From an uncultured Clostridia bacterium (GTDB lineage Bacteria; Bacillota; Clostridia; UBA1381; UBA9506), in NCBI GenBank assembly GCA_934438075.1, contig CAKSBF010000006.1, positions 77,555 through 141,554 on the forward strand: a stretch of 64,000 bases of DNA. The letters are read 5' to 3'. The first letter of the stretch is position 1, and every line of letters starts with the position of its first letter. A program made the translations under genes and the position numbers. Positions 51,998 to 61,616 of the stretch are shown here, piece after piece. The notes under the pieces were generated by a model. The model saw only the letters and a program-made list of their open reading frames with translations, had not been told where the DNA came from and searched no databases.

Positions 51998-52045
51998 TTA
52001 AAAATCCCGAAAACCGCTTAAAATAAGGTTTTCGGGATTTCTTCT
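51998..52045. terminator. Bidirectional terminator after the stalk-domain gene
   Basis: Stem AAATCCCGAAAACC (52002-52015) with GGTTTTCGGGATTT (52027-52040) and T-rich flanks on both strands. It serves the minus-strand gene ending at 52117 and may end the spoIIID transcript. Confidence 0.82.
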
Positions 52046-52116
52046 TGTTTCGTTATTGTTCCATCTGTATTGGGTTTTTATGATGTGAGTAAATGCACTT
52101 CTTTATATCCAAAGAA

Positions 52117-54312
52117 TCAGCCCATTATCTCATCCGGATCATCATATGCGGTTCTGGCAGGAATGACCCAAATCATCTGAGTGTTGTTATCCCACTCAAC
52201 GCGGCAATCCAATGCATCTGTTATATCGCGAAGCTTAAAATAATTGTTTCCTTCAATATTAAAGCAGGTTGCCTTAATCGGCACACCGTCAAGCGTTAAA
52301 AATGCCGATGATGAAAGAGCTGTTCTTTCGGTGCCGTCACCCGGTGTCAATTCACCGCCGACCGATGTGTAATCATAAAAACTTAACATATCAATAGAAT
52401 TTGTTGCACCGTCATACTTAATGTCAAAGGTTTTAATGGTTCCGTCAAGGATTTTTGCAATATCTCTGAGCTTAAAGTAGTTGTTGTCATCGATATTATA
52501 TGCGACGGTGTTATATTTGAGGCCGTCCAGGCAAACAGTCTGCGTTTTTGCAACGGAGTTTTTGCTGAATCCGTTCCCGGGATAATAGGTAAATGTATCG
52601 TGCATATCATCCTCATGAACCAGATAACGAATCTCTCCGTCATAGAAAATCGTATAGATTTTTCCTGTTATAATCCAAGGGTCTATATCGGAAGGATCAA
52701 TTCCGGGAATATCCAGCATATCTGCATCACGGTCAAAAGAAAATTCTTCAATACCGTATACATTGACCCATTCTCTGTCGTGTATTTTATTGATATCACC
52801 GTTGTTTGAACTAACCCACTTACTGTACTCTATCATCTTATTCTCATCAACGTTGATATATCCGTAACGGTAATTTTTCAGCTTTGCAAGTCCTTCTGCC
52901 GAATAGGTCAGTGCGCCCCACTCGCCCCAGGGCGTATCTACGGACAGAACGCCGATAGGTGCACCGAGCGCTGCCGTATCCGCTGCGGACAGGGTTTTGG
53001 TGAATTCATCGAGCTTGCTTGTCGGAATGTAACATACCTTCGAGTTAAACCAGATTTTTGAATTTGTTCCGTCATAGTTCATCTCGATAACATCGATTGC
53101 CGCACCTTTTTTAACCGAACCGACAACCGAAGAACCGTCAGAAATATCACAGTCAACAGCCGCTATTGCTTTGTACTGAGTTGTAGGTTTTTCGGTGTTT
53201 GCGAGCTGTGCATTCACATACTTTGCGTCAACATAGTATAGACCTTTTTTATAGTAAATCTTATAATGGCCGTTCTGCGGAGTACTGTCTACAACCTGAA
53301 CCGACTGGTTGATTTTGATAACACCCGATTTTACATAATCTTTATCATCGGGAGTGGTCTTAACCAGCAAAAGGCCGGTTGCCTTGCCTACCGCCTCAAT
53401 TTTCGGAGGCGTTGATACCTGATTGTTAATATCTAAAATATAACAATTTTGTCTCGGAAGGAAATATACGCCCGGCTTCCAGCTTGTGAAAGCAGTACCG
53501 TCTTTCTCACCGCACTGTCTGATTGTGCCGCGCGATTCATCAACACCGCCCTCGCTCCATACGGCAACCCATTTCTCGTTATAGGCAACAACTTCAAATT
53601 CACTCGTTGTTGTAACGTAAAACGCTGTGTTCGCAAATGCATCTGTTCTGGTCCATTCAGCAAACGGAGGATCATACCCGATTACCTTGAGTTCATCAAG
53701 TCTTCTGATATGATAGTTCATCGGCGGATCGCCGGGATAGAACGAGGCTTTTACCGAACCGATTTTTCCCTCATCGCCTATATGTACAACAGCCATTCCC
53801 ACAAGCGGCAATGAAGCAGGACGGTCGTGTCTTACCCATTCCGTTGGTACCTTTGCATAAAAATTTCTTTCTCTACCCTCGGTTGTTTTGCTTCCGCCGT
53901 AGATGTAATCGGAAAGGAATGTCATCTCTATTGCGTGCTGATACTTGTCAGGATCGGAAGTCTCCCATTGTTTGTTTAACTCCTTTTCGGCAGTCTCGGC
54001 AGCTTCAAGTATCGGTGTTGTTTCACGAGCCGTTGTATAAGCAAGAATATATCCGATTGAACCGTCAGAAAGCTGAATTTTATGAAACTTTCTGTTGTCC
54101 TCTCCGACTACATAAGGCTCCAAAACCGTCACTCTGGTTCCTTTGCTGACCTCAGTTATGCCTCCCGAATAAGTGGCATTTTTTGTAACACTTACAGTGC
54201 CGCCGTATACAACATAGGCAGTATCGCCCGCCTTTAGTTCGGCCGCAGCAGACGCAACAGTGCAAAGCAGCATAAATGTGAAAAGCACTGCCGTTAAAAT
54301 TTTCTTCAACAC
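52117..54312 (-). CDS. Large secreted protein with C-terminal stalk (copper amine oxidase N-like) domain
   Basis: A 731-residue exported protein. Residues 1-22 are a signal peptide. The N-terminal region has an SH3-like pattern (AGDTAYVVYGGTVSV, then KGTRVTVLEPYVV). The last 160 residues hold two repeats of the form F/YNIxxNNYFKLRDI, the hallmark of the stalk or CuAO_N1-like domain found in many clostridial surface proteins. The middle has no motif I know. The start is GTG 54312 with GGAGG 7 bases upstream. Function unknown; a cell-wall protein is likely. Confidence 0.8.
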   Translation of the reverse strand: MLKKILTAVLFTFMLLCTVASAAAELKAGDTAYVVYGGTVSVTKNATYSGGITEVSKGTRVTVLEPYVVGEDNRKFHKIQLSDGSIGYILAYTTARETTPILEAAETAEKELNKQWETSDPDKYQHAIEMTFLSDYIYGGSKTTEGRERNFYAKVPTEWVRHDRPASLPLVGMAVVHIGDEGKIGSVKASFYPGDPPMNYHIRRLDELKVIGYDPPFAEWTRTDAFANTAFYVTTTSEFEVVAYNEKWVAVWSEGGVDESRGTIRQCGEKDGTAFTSWKPGVYFLPRQNCYILDINNQVSTPPKIEAVGKATGLLLVKTTPDDKDYVKSGVIKINQSVQVVDSTPQNGHYKIYYKKGLYYVDAKYVNAQLANTEKPTTQYKAIAAVDCDISDGSSVVGSVKKGAAIDVIEMNYDGTNSKIWFNSKVCYIPTSKLDEFTKTLSAADTAALGAPIGVLSVDTPWGEWGALTYSAEGLAKLKNYRYGYINVDENKMIEYSKWVSSNNGDINKIHDREWVNVYGIEEFSFDRDADMLDIPGIDPSDIDPWIITGKIYTIFYDGEIRYLVHEDDMHDTFTYYPGNGFSKNSVAKTQTVCLDGLKYNTVAYNIDDNNYFKLRDIAKILDGTIKTFDIKYDGATNSIDMLSFYDYTSVGGELTPGDGTERTALSSSAFLTLDGVPIKATCFNIEGNNYFKLRDITDALDCRVEWDNNTQMIWVIPARTAYDDPDEIMG

Positions 54313-54482
54313 AATAATTCCTCCTTTTATTTTTTGCGTTGATTTATTAGAATTTGCGTACTATAATAATTATATACTATATCTATGTAATATGCAAGGG
54401 GGTTGGAAAATTTATGTTGAAATTGGGGAAAAGATTAGAAATATAATTAAGTATTCTTTATCCATAGCATATGGTGATGAAA

Positions 54483-54593
54483 ATGAGTATTAACGAAATT
54501 TTAAATAATATCGGAATGACCAAGTACCGCTTGGCAAAACTCGCCGGAACTCCTATTTGCAAAAGGATTTTTATAAAACATGCATTGCGGTAA
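54483..54593 (+). pseudogene. 5' remnant of an XRE-type helix-turn-helix gene
   Basis: A 36-residue frame, MSINEILNNIGMTKYRLAKL at its start, matching the first helices of a common clostridial XRE family. After AGTP the sequence leaves the family and stops. The remaining helix-turn-helix is missing. GGTGAT lies before the ATG. It is a relic near the left edge of the island. Confidence 0.55.
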
Positions 54594-54725
54594 GGTATGA
54601 AAAAATCCCGTTGCCTTCCTATAAGAAACAAATATGATTTTAGGAATAATATCAGATGATTATTTCAGCGATAAAGCTTGATTTTATTCCCGAAATTTGA
54701 TATGCTATATACAACAACTCGAAAG

Positions 54726-54762
54726 AGGTATTAACGTGAAAGAAACTCTCACGTTAATACCT
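54726..54762. repeat. 14-bp perfect inverted repeat upstream of the Fic gene
   Basis: AGGTATTAACGTGA (54726-54739) and its exact reverse complement (54749-54762) with a 9-base loop, 150 bases before the Fic start. No T-run follows. It could be an operator, an RNA hairpin in the leader, or a relic of an element end. Confidence 0.6.
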
Positions 54763-54911
54763 CCGGCAGGATTTAATTGCCCGTGCGAAATTTTCCTCGC
54801 TTTGCTCGGAAACGCACCTGGGCATAATAATCTCTTATCATTCCTTGCCCTGTTGATAAGAGGTTTCATAACTACTTGCACCGACGCAGGGCGGCGGAAT
54901 GGAGATTATTT

Positions 54912-55829
54912 ATGGAATATATTAAGGTTTCACAAGCGGCAGAAAAGTGGGGGCTCTCACCGCGCAGAGTCAGGCTTTTATGCGCTCAAAACAGAATAGA
55001 CGGCGTTATTCAAAAGGGCAAATTATATATGATTCCCGAAAACGCACCAAAGCCCGTTGACGCAAGAACGTTAAAAGGAATAAAAATATCAAAGGAGTTA
55101 TCCACCCTGCTAATGAAAATTTACGCATTAAAAGCAGAGCTTGACAAAAAACGTCCGCTTACGCAAGGCGAGGCGGAAAGACTTCGCGACGAATTTATGG
55201 TGGACTTTACCTATAATTCAAATGCAATCGAGGGAAACTCGCTTACATTAAAAGAAACGGCAATGGTTCTGGAAGGTATGACAATCGACCAAAAACCACT
55301 GAAAGACCACCTTGAGGCAGTCGGTCACAGAGATGCATTTTTGTATATCGAGGATATTGCAAAAGATACGAAAATCAGCGAAACGGTGATTAAAAATATT
55401 CACGCACTTGTTCTTATGAACAGACCGGAGGATAAAGGCGTATTCCGCAAAATTCCCGTAACCATTATGGGAGCATATACCGAGCCTGTTCAGCCGTATA
55501 TGATTGAACCTAAAATGACCGAGCTTCTCGCCGAAAACGAAAAACGCAAAAAGAAAATGCATCCAATAGAGAGGATTGCACGGTTCCACCTGGAATTTGA
55601 AGGCATTCACCCCTTTATCGACGGCAACGGCAGAACGGGAAGGTTACTGCTTAACCTTGACCTTATCCAAAACGGCTATCCGGCAATCAATGTGAAATTT
55701 GCCGACAGAAAAACATATTACGCCGCATTCGATGAGTTTTATAAAAATAACAATGCCGAACCTATGATAGAACTCGTGGCAAAATATGTAATCGAGCGAA
55801 TGAGACAGTATTTGGAAATATTGAAATAA
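54912..55829 (+). CDS. Fic-domain protein, class II, with N-terminal helix-turn-helix
   Basis: A 305-residue protein. Residues 1-50 form a MerR-like helix-turn-helix (VSQAAEKWGLSPRRVRLLC). A helix at residue 105-112 has the auto-inhibitory motif SNAIEG ((S/T)xxxE(G/N)), which defines class II Fic proteins. The Fic core motif HPFIDGNGRTGRLLL is near residue 230. Fic enzymes mostly transfer AMP onto proteins. The target is unknown. ATG 54912 has GGAG 7 bases upstream; a longer frame lacks a site. It is followed by the nuclease-helicase gene after 13 bases with an AAGGAG site. Confidence 0.9.
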   Translation: MEYIKVSQAAEKWGLSPRRVRLLCAQNRIDGVIQKGKLYMIPENAPKPVDARTLKGIKISKELSTLLMKIYALKAELDKKRPLTQGEAERLRDEFMVDFTYNSNAIEGNSLTLKETAMVLEGMTIDQKPLKDHLEAVGHRDAFLYIEDIAKDTKISETVIKNIHALVLMNRPEDKGVFRKIPVTIMGAYTEPVQPYMIEPKMTELLAENEKRKKKMHPIERIARFHLEFEGIHPFIDGNGRTGRLLLNLDLIQNGYPAINVKFADRKTYYAAFDEFYKNNNAEPMIELVAKYVIERMRQYLEILK

Positions 55830-55842
55830 AGGAGTTTTTGTT

Positions 55843-57984
55843 ATGAGCGTGAGCCCACGTTGCCTATTTAATAGTGATTTTTCATCATTTTTATATAAAG
55901 ATATTGATTCTGTTTTTGGAGCATTGTGTGATAACTATCACGGTGACGCTCTTACTACTACAAGAGAGGCGTGGAAATCAGAAATTGGAATAATGCGTGA
56001 TGTAGTTTCCAAACTGAATGACCGTGATGGGCAAATTATCTTTGAATATGATATACCGCGTTTGGGCAAAAGAATTGATTTAGTGCTCCTTTATCGGGGA
56101 ATTGTTTTTTGTATTGAATTTAAAGTTGGCGAATCAAGAATACTTGAAGGAGATATTGATCAAGTATTGGATTATGCACTTGATTTAAAAAATTTTCACA
56201 AGTTCAGTCAAGAAAAAGTAATTGTGCCGATTTTGGTTGCTACAAATTTTCCGAACAGTTCTACGGATATTCGCATGTCAGTTTACGACGACATGGTTGT
56301 TAATCCTCTCGTTACTGGGAAAAACGGCATACTTGATTTAATAACAAAAGTAGTATGCAAGTTTCCAAATGAGTCACCTGTAAATAGTAACTGGGTTATT
56401 AGCCCTTATGCACCTACACCAACAATAATTGAAGCTGCTAAAACACTTTACGAAAGTCACTCGGTGGAAAATATCACGAGGCATGAGGCTGATAAAGTTT
56501 CAACTGATGCGACAATTCAATATATTATAGATGTAATTCACAAAAGTAAGACAAACGGAGAGAAAAGCATTTGTTTTGTAACGGGGGTTCCCGGTGCTGG
56601 GAAAACACTGGTGGGGCTAGATGTCGCGGTTCGACAAACATATCAGGGTAATGCTGAGCCTGTGGAAGATGAAGGTGCAGTTTATCTTTCCGGAAACGGC
56701 CCCCTGGTAGCAGTGTTAAATGAAGCGCTCGCGCAAGATAATTATAAAAAATGCAGAGACAGAAACGAAAGAAAAAATCTTTCAGAATCTCGCCGCGAGG
56801 TAGGAAAATTTATACAGATTATTCATAGATACCGCGACAACATGTTAGCAAAAATAAAGAATCCTGTTGAAAATGGCGTTTTAGAGATTGATCCAGCGAA
56901 AGCTGTGGAGCAGGAAAAGGCGGGATACGGTGAAGTTGAACATGTTGCAATTTTTGACGAGGCACAACGTGCGTGGACTCATAAAAGAATTGCTAATTAT
57001 CTCAAAAGAGGCGGTACCTATGGTAACAAATTAAAGGTTCCCAACTTCCCTATGTCCGAATCCGCCTTCCTAATTTGGTCTCTTGACCAACGTGAAGACT
57101 GGGCAACTATTGTATGCCTTGTTGGCGGAGGGCAGGAAATTCACGACGGTGAAGCAGGTATATCCGAATGGATTTATGCTTTAAATGAAAAATTTCCGCA
57201 TTGGAAAGTTTATATTTCACCTAAATTGACAGAGCCTGAATATGCCGAAGGAAAAGTAAATGAATTACTAAAAGAGAATAAAAACGTTACATATTCCGAA
57301 AACTTGCATCTTGGCGTTTCGTTACGTTCCTTTAGGGCAGAAAAACTTTCTGCTTTTGTGCATGCTTTGTTAGCTGTTGAGCCTGAAAAAGCGGCAAAAT
57401 TGTATAATGAAATCAAGGACAGATATCCAATTGTTTTAACAAGGGATATGGAGAAAGCCAAAGAGTGGTTACATAGCAAGGTGCGAGGGACAGAACGCAC
57501 AGGCGTTCTTATAACAAAAGAATCTGCAAGATTTAAGCCACTGGGAATACACGTATTACCTTCTGGTGATGAAAATGCGGTACATTGGTTTTTAGATGAT
57601 AAGGCTAACACAAAATCATCGAATTACCTTGAAGATGCCGCAACGGAAATTCAAGTTCAAGGTTTAGAGCTCGATTACACTTGTTTGTTGTGGGACGCTG
57701 ATATGCGATACAATAATGGAAAATGGTGTTTTTATAAGTTCAATGGTACTACAAAATGGAATGAACAACTTCCGAACACCGAAAGCAAACAAGAATTGTG
57801 CAAGTATATGCTAAATGCATATCGTGTACTTCTCACTCGCGCACGATCCGGGATGATAATATGCGTTCCTAAAGGCAATTCTAATAAAACTTTAAGTGGT
57901 TTTTGGGAGGACAGCACTCGTTTACCGGAATTTTATGATGGTACATATGAATATTTAAGGAGTTTGGGAATTGAGGAAATATGA
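55843..57984 (+). CDS. PD-(D/E)XK nuclease fused to a DUF2075 helicase-like ATPase
   Basis: A 713-residue protein. The N-terminal 120 residues show a PD-(D/E)XK nuclease pattern: Asp79 in KRIDLVL, Glu92 and Lys94 in CIEFK, and Gln107-x3-Tyr111 (QVLDY), the fourth motif of RecB/Cas4-type nucleases. The second part is a DUF2075 superfamily-1-like ATPase with Walker A GVPGAGKT (248-255) and Walker B IFDEAQRAW. Near the C-terminus LLTRARSGMIICVP matches helicase motif VI. Such proteins are linked to phage defence, but this exact set is not one I can name. It overlaps the NUDIX gene by 4 bases. Confidence 0.82.
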   Translation: MSVSPRCLFNSDFSSFLYKDIDSVFGALCDNYHGDALTTTREAWKSEIGIMRDVVSKLNDRDGQIIFEYDIPRLGKRIDLVLLYRGIVFCIEFKVGESRILEGDIDQVLDYALDLKNFHKFSQEKVIVPILVATNFPNSSTDIRMSVYDDMVVNPLVTGKNGILDLITKVVCKFPNESPVNSNWVISPYAPTPTIIEAAKTLYESHSVENITRHEADKVSTDATIQYIIDVIHKSKTNGEKSICFVTGVPGAGKTLVGLDVAVRQTYQGNAEPVEDEGAVYLSGNGPLVAVLNEALAQDNYKKCRDRNERKNLSESRREVGKFIQIIHRYRDNMLAKIKNPVENGVLEIDPAKAVEQEKAGYGEVEHVAIFDEAQRAWTHKRIANYLKRGGTYGNKLKVPNFPMSESAFLIWSLDQREDWATIVCLVGGGQEIHDGEAGISEWIYALNEKFPHWKVYISPKLTEPEYAEGKVNELLKENKNVTYSENLHLGVSLRSFRAEKLSAFVHALLAVEPEKAAKLYNEIKDRYPIVLTRDMEKAKEWLHSKVRGTERTGVLITKESARFKPLGIHVLPSGDENAVHWFLDDKANTKSSNYLEDAATEIQVQGLELDYTCLLWDADMRYNNGKWCFYKFNGTTKWNEQLPNTESKQELCKYMLNAYRVLLTRARSGMIICVPKGNSNKTLSGFWEDSTRLPEFYDGTYEYLRSLGIEEI

Positions 57985-58367
57985 TAGAAGTAGTTGCAGC
58001 TCTTATATGGGATAAAGATAAATTTATAATATGTCAACGTCCGGCCCACAAAGCAAGAGCACTTTTGTGGGAGTTTGCTGGCGGTAAAGTTGAACAAGGT
58101 GAGACCAAAGAACAGGCGCTTGTACGCGAGTGTCAAGAAGAACTTGCAGTTACATTATCAGTTGGTGATGTGTTTATGGAGATTGTTCATGAATATCCGG
58201 ATATTACCGTGCATTTGACTTTGTTTAATGCAACTATTGCTGAAGGTGTTCCACAAAAATTGGAGCATAACGATATTAGGTGGATAAGTGTATCTGAAAT
58301 TGATAATTATAATTTCTGTCCGGCTGATGTAAAGATATTAGATAGAATAAAATCTGCTTATATGTAA
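57981..58367 (+). CDS. NUDIX hydrolase, (deoxy)nucleoside triphosphate type
   Basis: A 128-residue MutT-like enzyme. The Nudix box GGKVEQGETKEQALVRECQEEL matches GX5EX7REUXEEXGU in its key residues (positions 35-56). It would hydrolyse oxidised or foreign (d)NTPs. It overlaps the nuclease-helicase stop through ATGA, so the two are coupled in translation, which suggests a joint role in nucleic acid or nucleotide handling. Confidence 0.9.
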   Translation: MIEVVAALIWDKDKFIICQRPAHKARALLWEFAGGKVEQGETKEQALVRECQEELAVTLSVGDVFMEIVHEYPDITVHLTLFNATIAEGVPQKLEHNDIRWISVSEIDNYNFCPADVKILDRIKSAYM

Positions 58368-58380
58368 AAAGGAGAGCTTT

Positions 58381-58731
58381 ATGTTGAAATTTATTTGCTA
58401 CCCTAAATGCACAACCGGTCAAAAGGCAAAGAAATGGCTTGATGACAACAATATTGAATACGAACTTCGAGACATAAAAGAGAATAATCCGACCTTTAAA
58501 GAATTGAGTGAATGGTACAGAATAAGTGGTTTGCCGTTAAAGAAATTCTTTAACACTTCCGGGCTTTTATATAAGTCAATGGGGCTGAAGGACAAGCTGG
58601 CTGCTATGTCGGAAGAAGAACAGTTAAAGCTGCTATCCACAGACGGAATGCTTGTGAAACGTCCGCTCTTAATCGGCAAAGATTTTGTTTTGGTTGGATT
58701 TAAAGAAAAAGAATGGAGTGAAAAATTATGA
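58381..58731 (+). CDS. ArsC/Spx-family protein
   Basis: A 116-residue thioredoxin-fold protein of the arsenate reductase/Spx group. Its N-terminus FICYPKCTTGQKAKKWLDDN has the CxxC pair and the family's KxKKWL helix; the RPLLIGKDFVLVGF block near residue 97 is also typical. True ArsC keeps a different cysteine pattern, so this is more likely YffB/Spx-like with unknown substrate. GGAGAG precedes the ATG. The stop overlaps the next start by 4 bases. Confidence 0.86.
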   Translation: MLKFICYPKCTTGQKAKKWLDDNNIEYELRDIKENNPTFKELSEWYRISGLPLKKFFNTSGLLYKSMGLKDKLAAMSEEEQLKLLSTDGMLVKRPLLIGKDFVLVGFKEKEWSEKL

Positions 58732-59294
58732 GAAAGAATTTTGGTGCGAAAGCCATTTTATATCCAATGCCGGTATTGATTATCGGTACATATGACGAGA
58801 ACGGAACCCCAAATGCAATGAATGCTGCCTGGGGTGGCATCAGTGAGGAAACACAGATATCGATTTGTGTAGATGCTGGACACAAGACTGCAAAGAATGT
58901 TGTTAAAACAGGCGCGTTTACTGTAAGTATTACAGATGCAGAAAATGTTGTTGCTTGTGACTATGTTGGTATTGTTTCCGGCAATAAAGAGCCTGATAAA
59001 ATAGAAAAAGCAGGATGGCATGTTACAAAGAGTGAGTTTGTAAACGCTCCGCTTTTTGATGAACTTCCTATGGCACTTGAATGTAAACTTATCAGCTATG
59101 ATGAAGAAACTTGCAGACTTGTAGGCGAAATAGTGAATGTCTGTGCAGACGAAAGAATACTCGATGTAAATGGTAAAATTGATTTGAATAAATTCTGTCC
59201 AATCACCTATGATCCGGCGCATCATACTTATCGTAAAATTGGTGATGTAATTGGTAAGGCATTTAGTGAGGGTGCAAAATTAAAAAATATGTAG
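58728..59294 (+). CDS. Flavin reductase-like FMN-binding protein
   Basis: A 188-residue protein of the flavoredoxin/flavin reductase split-barrel family. Its N-terminus MRKNFGAKAILYPMPVLIIG and the GGISEETQISICVDAGHKTAKNV segment are typical; it likely binds FMN. It may reduce flavins or act as an electron carrier. It overlaps the ArsC/Spx gene, so these two form a small redox pair within the island; a link to defence is not shown. Confidence 0.88.
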   Translation: MRKNFGAKAILYPMPVLIIGTYDENGTPNAMNAAWGGISEETQISICVDAGHKTAKNVVKTGAFTVSITDAENVVACDYVGIVSGNKEPDKIEKAGWHVTKSEFVNAPLFDELPMALECKLISYDEETCRLVGEIVNVCADERILDVNGKIDLNKFCPITYDPAHHTYRKIGDVIGKAFSEGAKLKNM

Positions 59295-59305
59295 AAGGTG
59301 TTTTT

Positions 59306-60688
59306 ATGAAGAGAGAACAAATAACTATTGACTCGTTATTGTTGTCTGATGGTAATCCAAGATTGGAACCGACACTTGGAGAAGATGACGCTATAGACAA
59401 AATGGTTAGGGATCAGTACAACAAACTATATGAACTTGCTGCAGATATTGTTAAACATGGATTGAATCCGCTTGATACAGTTGGAGTTTTTCCATCAGAA
59501 ATTTATACAGGATTTTATGAGGTTGGAGAAGGAAACAGACGCATTTGTGCCTTGAAATTGCTAAAGACCCCGAGTCGATTACAGCAAATAAGCCAATCGT
59601 TGTATACTAAATTTGCAGAATTATCAAAAGAATATACCGTTATCGAGAGTATAGATGTGTGTATATTTGAAAACGAATTAGCTCTTAGACACTGGATGGA
59701 AATTCGCCATATGGGTGAACAAGAGGGAAAAGGGTTGTCTAAATGGGATTCTGTGCAGAAATCCAGATTTAATCGCAAACAAACAGGAGCAGATGCATTG
59801 TTGGATTTTTGGGATTGGATGATAGAGGAAGGAATTTTTTCTAATGAAGAAATCCTACAAGTTACAAAAACAAACTGGCAACGTGTTTTGCGAGAAAAGT
59901 ACTTTCCATTTTTAAGAATAAAATATGATGGTCAATATAAAGTACCAGAAAAGGACAAAAATGCTTTCATTGATAGGATTCGCGGTGTTCAAAAGGCTCT
60001 CTCCGGGCAAACAGTAGCTGTTGTTTACGATCAAGTTAGAATAGAAGAGTTTTATAACAGTGTTTCAAACGCTTTATATGGAAAAACTTATCAAGAAATA
60101 ATTGATGAAGAATCTAATCAGATCGCTTTAATTGAAATACCTCAAAAAACGTCTATAACAATCAATGCTGAAAACGACGTCAATGAATATAAAAACACAT
60201 ACGAAGATGCCATAATATCCACTGATACTAATTCATTAAAGGCAAATAATAAATCTGCAATTGGGCGTGATTTATTCAATGGTTGTAAAACAGTTATTCC
60301 CTATGGTTATAATATTCGTACTGCAAATATGCGGCTAAATAAAATTATAAATGAATTAAAAAGATTAAATGCAGATGTTTTTCCTAATGCGTGTGGGACA
60401 TTGTTAAGAACGCTTTTTGAACTATCTGCAAAAGTATATTTAGAAAAGGAAATTAATGTTGACCAAACCGATATAAACTTTGTGCAAGCAATTAAAAATG
60501 CTGCTAATCAGTTGAGAAATCAGAAAAGAATATCAAACGGGCAGCATTCTTCCATTATAAACGATGTGGATAGCTTAAGAAAAATATTTAATGGATATAT
60601 GCACAACACGGATGGATATCCAAGTAGTGCAGAATTAAAAAACTTCTTTAAGGCACATAAAATATTTATAGAGGAATGTTTAAAATGA
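59306..60688 (+). CDS. ParB/Srx-like protein of a methylase-ATPase trio
   Basis: A 460-residue protein. The first 100 residues have the ParB/sulfiredoxin N-terminal plan: an LLLSDGNPR segment and then GEGNRRICALKLL, where ParB-like domains have GxxR. The middle is helical and unlike anything I know. The last 130 residues form a helical domain with an LRTLFELSAKVYLEK helix and a later NGYMHNT segment, which recalls HEPN or Abi-type domains; the spacing of Arg and His does not fit strict HEPN. It starts the AT-rich trio with the Dam-type methylase (38 bases on) and the OLD-like ATPase. AAGGTG precedes the ATG. Confidence 0.72.
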   Translation: MKREQITIDSLLLSDGNPRLEPTLGEDDAIDKMVRDQYNKLYELAADIVKHGLNPLDTVGVFPSEIYTGFYEVGEGNRRICALKLLKTPSRLQQISQSLYTKFAELSKEYTVIESIDVCIFENELALRHWMEIRHMGEQEGKGLSKWDSVQKSRFNRKQTGADALLDFWDWMIEEGIFSNEEILQVTKTNWQRVLREKYFPFLRIKYDGQYKVPEKDKNAFIDRIRGVQKALSGQTVAVVYDQVRIEEFYNSVSNALYGKTYQEIIDEESNQIALIEIPQKTSITINAENDVNEYKNTYEDAIISTDTNSLKANNKSAIGRDLFNGCKTVIPYGYNIRTANMRLNKIINELKRLNADVFPNACGTLLRTLFELSAKVYLEKEINVDQTDINFVQAIKNAANQLRNQKRISNGQHSSIINDVDSLRKIFNGYMHNTDGYPSSAELKNFFKAHKIFIEECLK

Positions 60689-60725
60689 CAAAGATATTTT
60701 CTACAAAACGCAAGGAGGGGCTTAA

Positions 60726-61616
60726 ATGAATTATTCACCATTGCGATATCCAGGTGGAAAAAACAAAATAGCGCCTTTTATATCGTTGCTGATTGAAAAA
60801 TCACAAATTCAGAACCCAATATATGTTGAACCTTTTGCCGGTGGAGCTGGGGTGGCTCTGTCTTTGTTGTACAATGGACAAGTTGATGAAATTGTTATTA
60901 ATGATTATGATAAAGCCATTTATTCAATATGGAAAGCAATTTTATCAAACACGAATGAATTTATTAACTTTATAGAAACGGTTCCATTGAATATTAATGA
61001 ATGGCATAGGCAAAAAGAAATATACATAAATAACAGTAAAAAATATTCTTTAGAATTGGCTTTTGCCGCGTTTTATTTGAACCGCACAAATCGTTCTGGA
61101 ATTTTAAAGGCTGGACCTATAGGTGGTTATGATCAACAAGGAAATTACTTAATTGATGCGAGATTTAATAGAGAAAATCTTGCAGAAAGAATAAGAACGA
61201 TTTCTAAATACAAGTCAAGAATACACCTGTATAATAAGGATGTTCGTAGTTTTGCTAATAATTATCTTGGGCAATACGAAAAAAAAGCATTTGTATATTT
61301 CGATCCACCGTATTTTAATAAGGGAAAAGAATTGTATAAAAACTATTTTACATATAAAGATCATTATGAGATATCTCAATTAATTGACAGGCTTGATTGT
61401 AAATGGATTGTTACCTATGATAATGTTCAAGAAATAGTGAACTTATACGATCAGCATATATGTAGATATTTTGATTTAAATTATAGTGTAGCTAATAAAG
61501 GAAAAAAATCGGAAGTTATGTTTTTAAGCGATGAGGCAATGTATCCATCGAACGAAGAACTATCAACACATAAGATATCTATAAATATACGAGAGGTGCT
61601 AAACAGTGATAATTAA
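60726..61616 (+). CDS. Dam-type N6-adenine DNA methyltransferase (D12 class)
   Basis: A 296-residue methylase. The N-terminal SPLRYPGGKNKIAPF motif, the SAM-binding EPFAGGAGVAL and the catalytic DPPY (VYFDPPYFNKG, near residue 195) show class alpha N6-adenine methylation, as in Dam and M.DpnII. The recognition site is unknown; GATC is the most common for the class. AGGAGG precedes the ATG. Its stop overlaps the ATPase start by 11 bases. No restriction enzyme of a known type lies beside it. Confidence 0.92.
   Translation: MNYSPLRYPGGKNKIAPFISLLIEKSQIQNPIYVEPFAGGAGVALSLLYNGQVDEIVINDYDKAIYSIWKAILSNTNEFINFIETVPLNINEWHRQKEIYINNSKKYSLELAFAAFYLNRTNRSGILKAGPIGGYDQQGNYLIDARFNRENLAERIRTISKYKSRIHLYNKDVRSFANNYLGQYEKKAFVYFDPPYFNKGKELYKNYFTYKDHYEISQLIDRLDCKWIVTYDNVQEIVNLYDQHICRYFDLNYSVANKGKKSEVMFLSDEAMYPSNEELSTHKISINIREVLNSDN

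Larger units (their letters stand above)
54313..54911. other. Intergenic region with relics between the stalk-domain gene and the island
   Basis: About 600 AT-rich bases that hold only the start of an XRE-type gene (54483-54593) and a 14-bp perfect inverted repeat (54726-54762). Just before the XRE relic, a short frame ends in YGDENEY; I cannot assign it. The frame at 54697-54999 crosses the real start of the Fic gene and is not supported. Confidence 0.45.

Noticed and set aside
54697..54999. A 100-codon frame upstream of the Fic gene
   Set aside because: It overlaps the Fic start in another frame, crosses the inverted repeat and encodes nothing recognisable.
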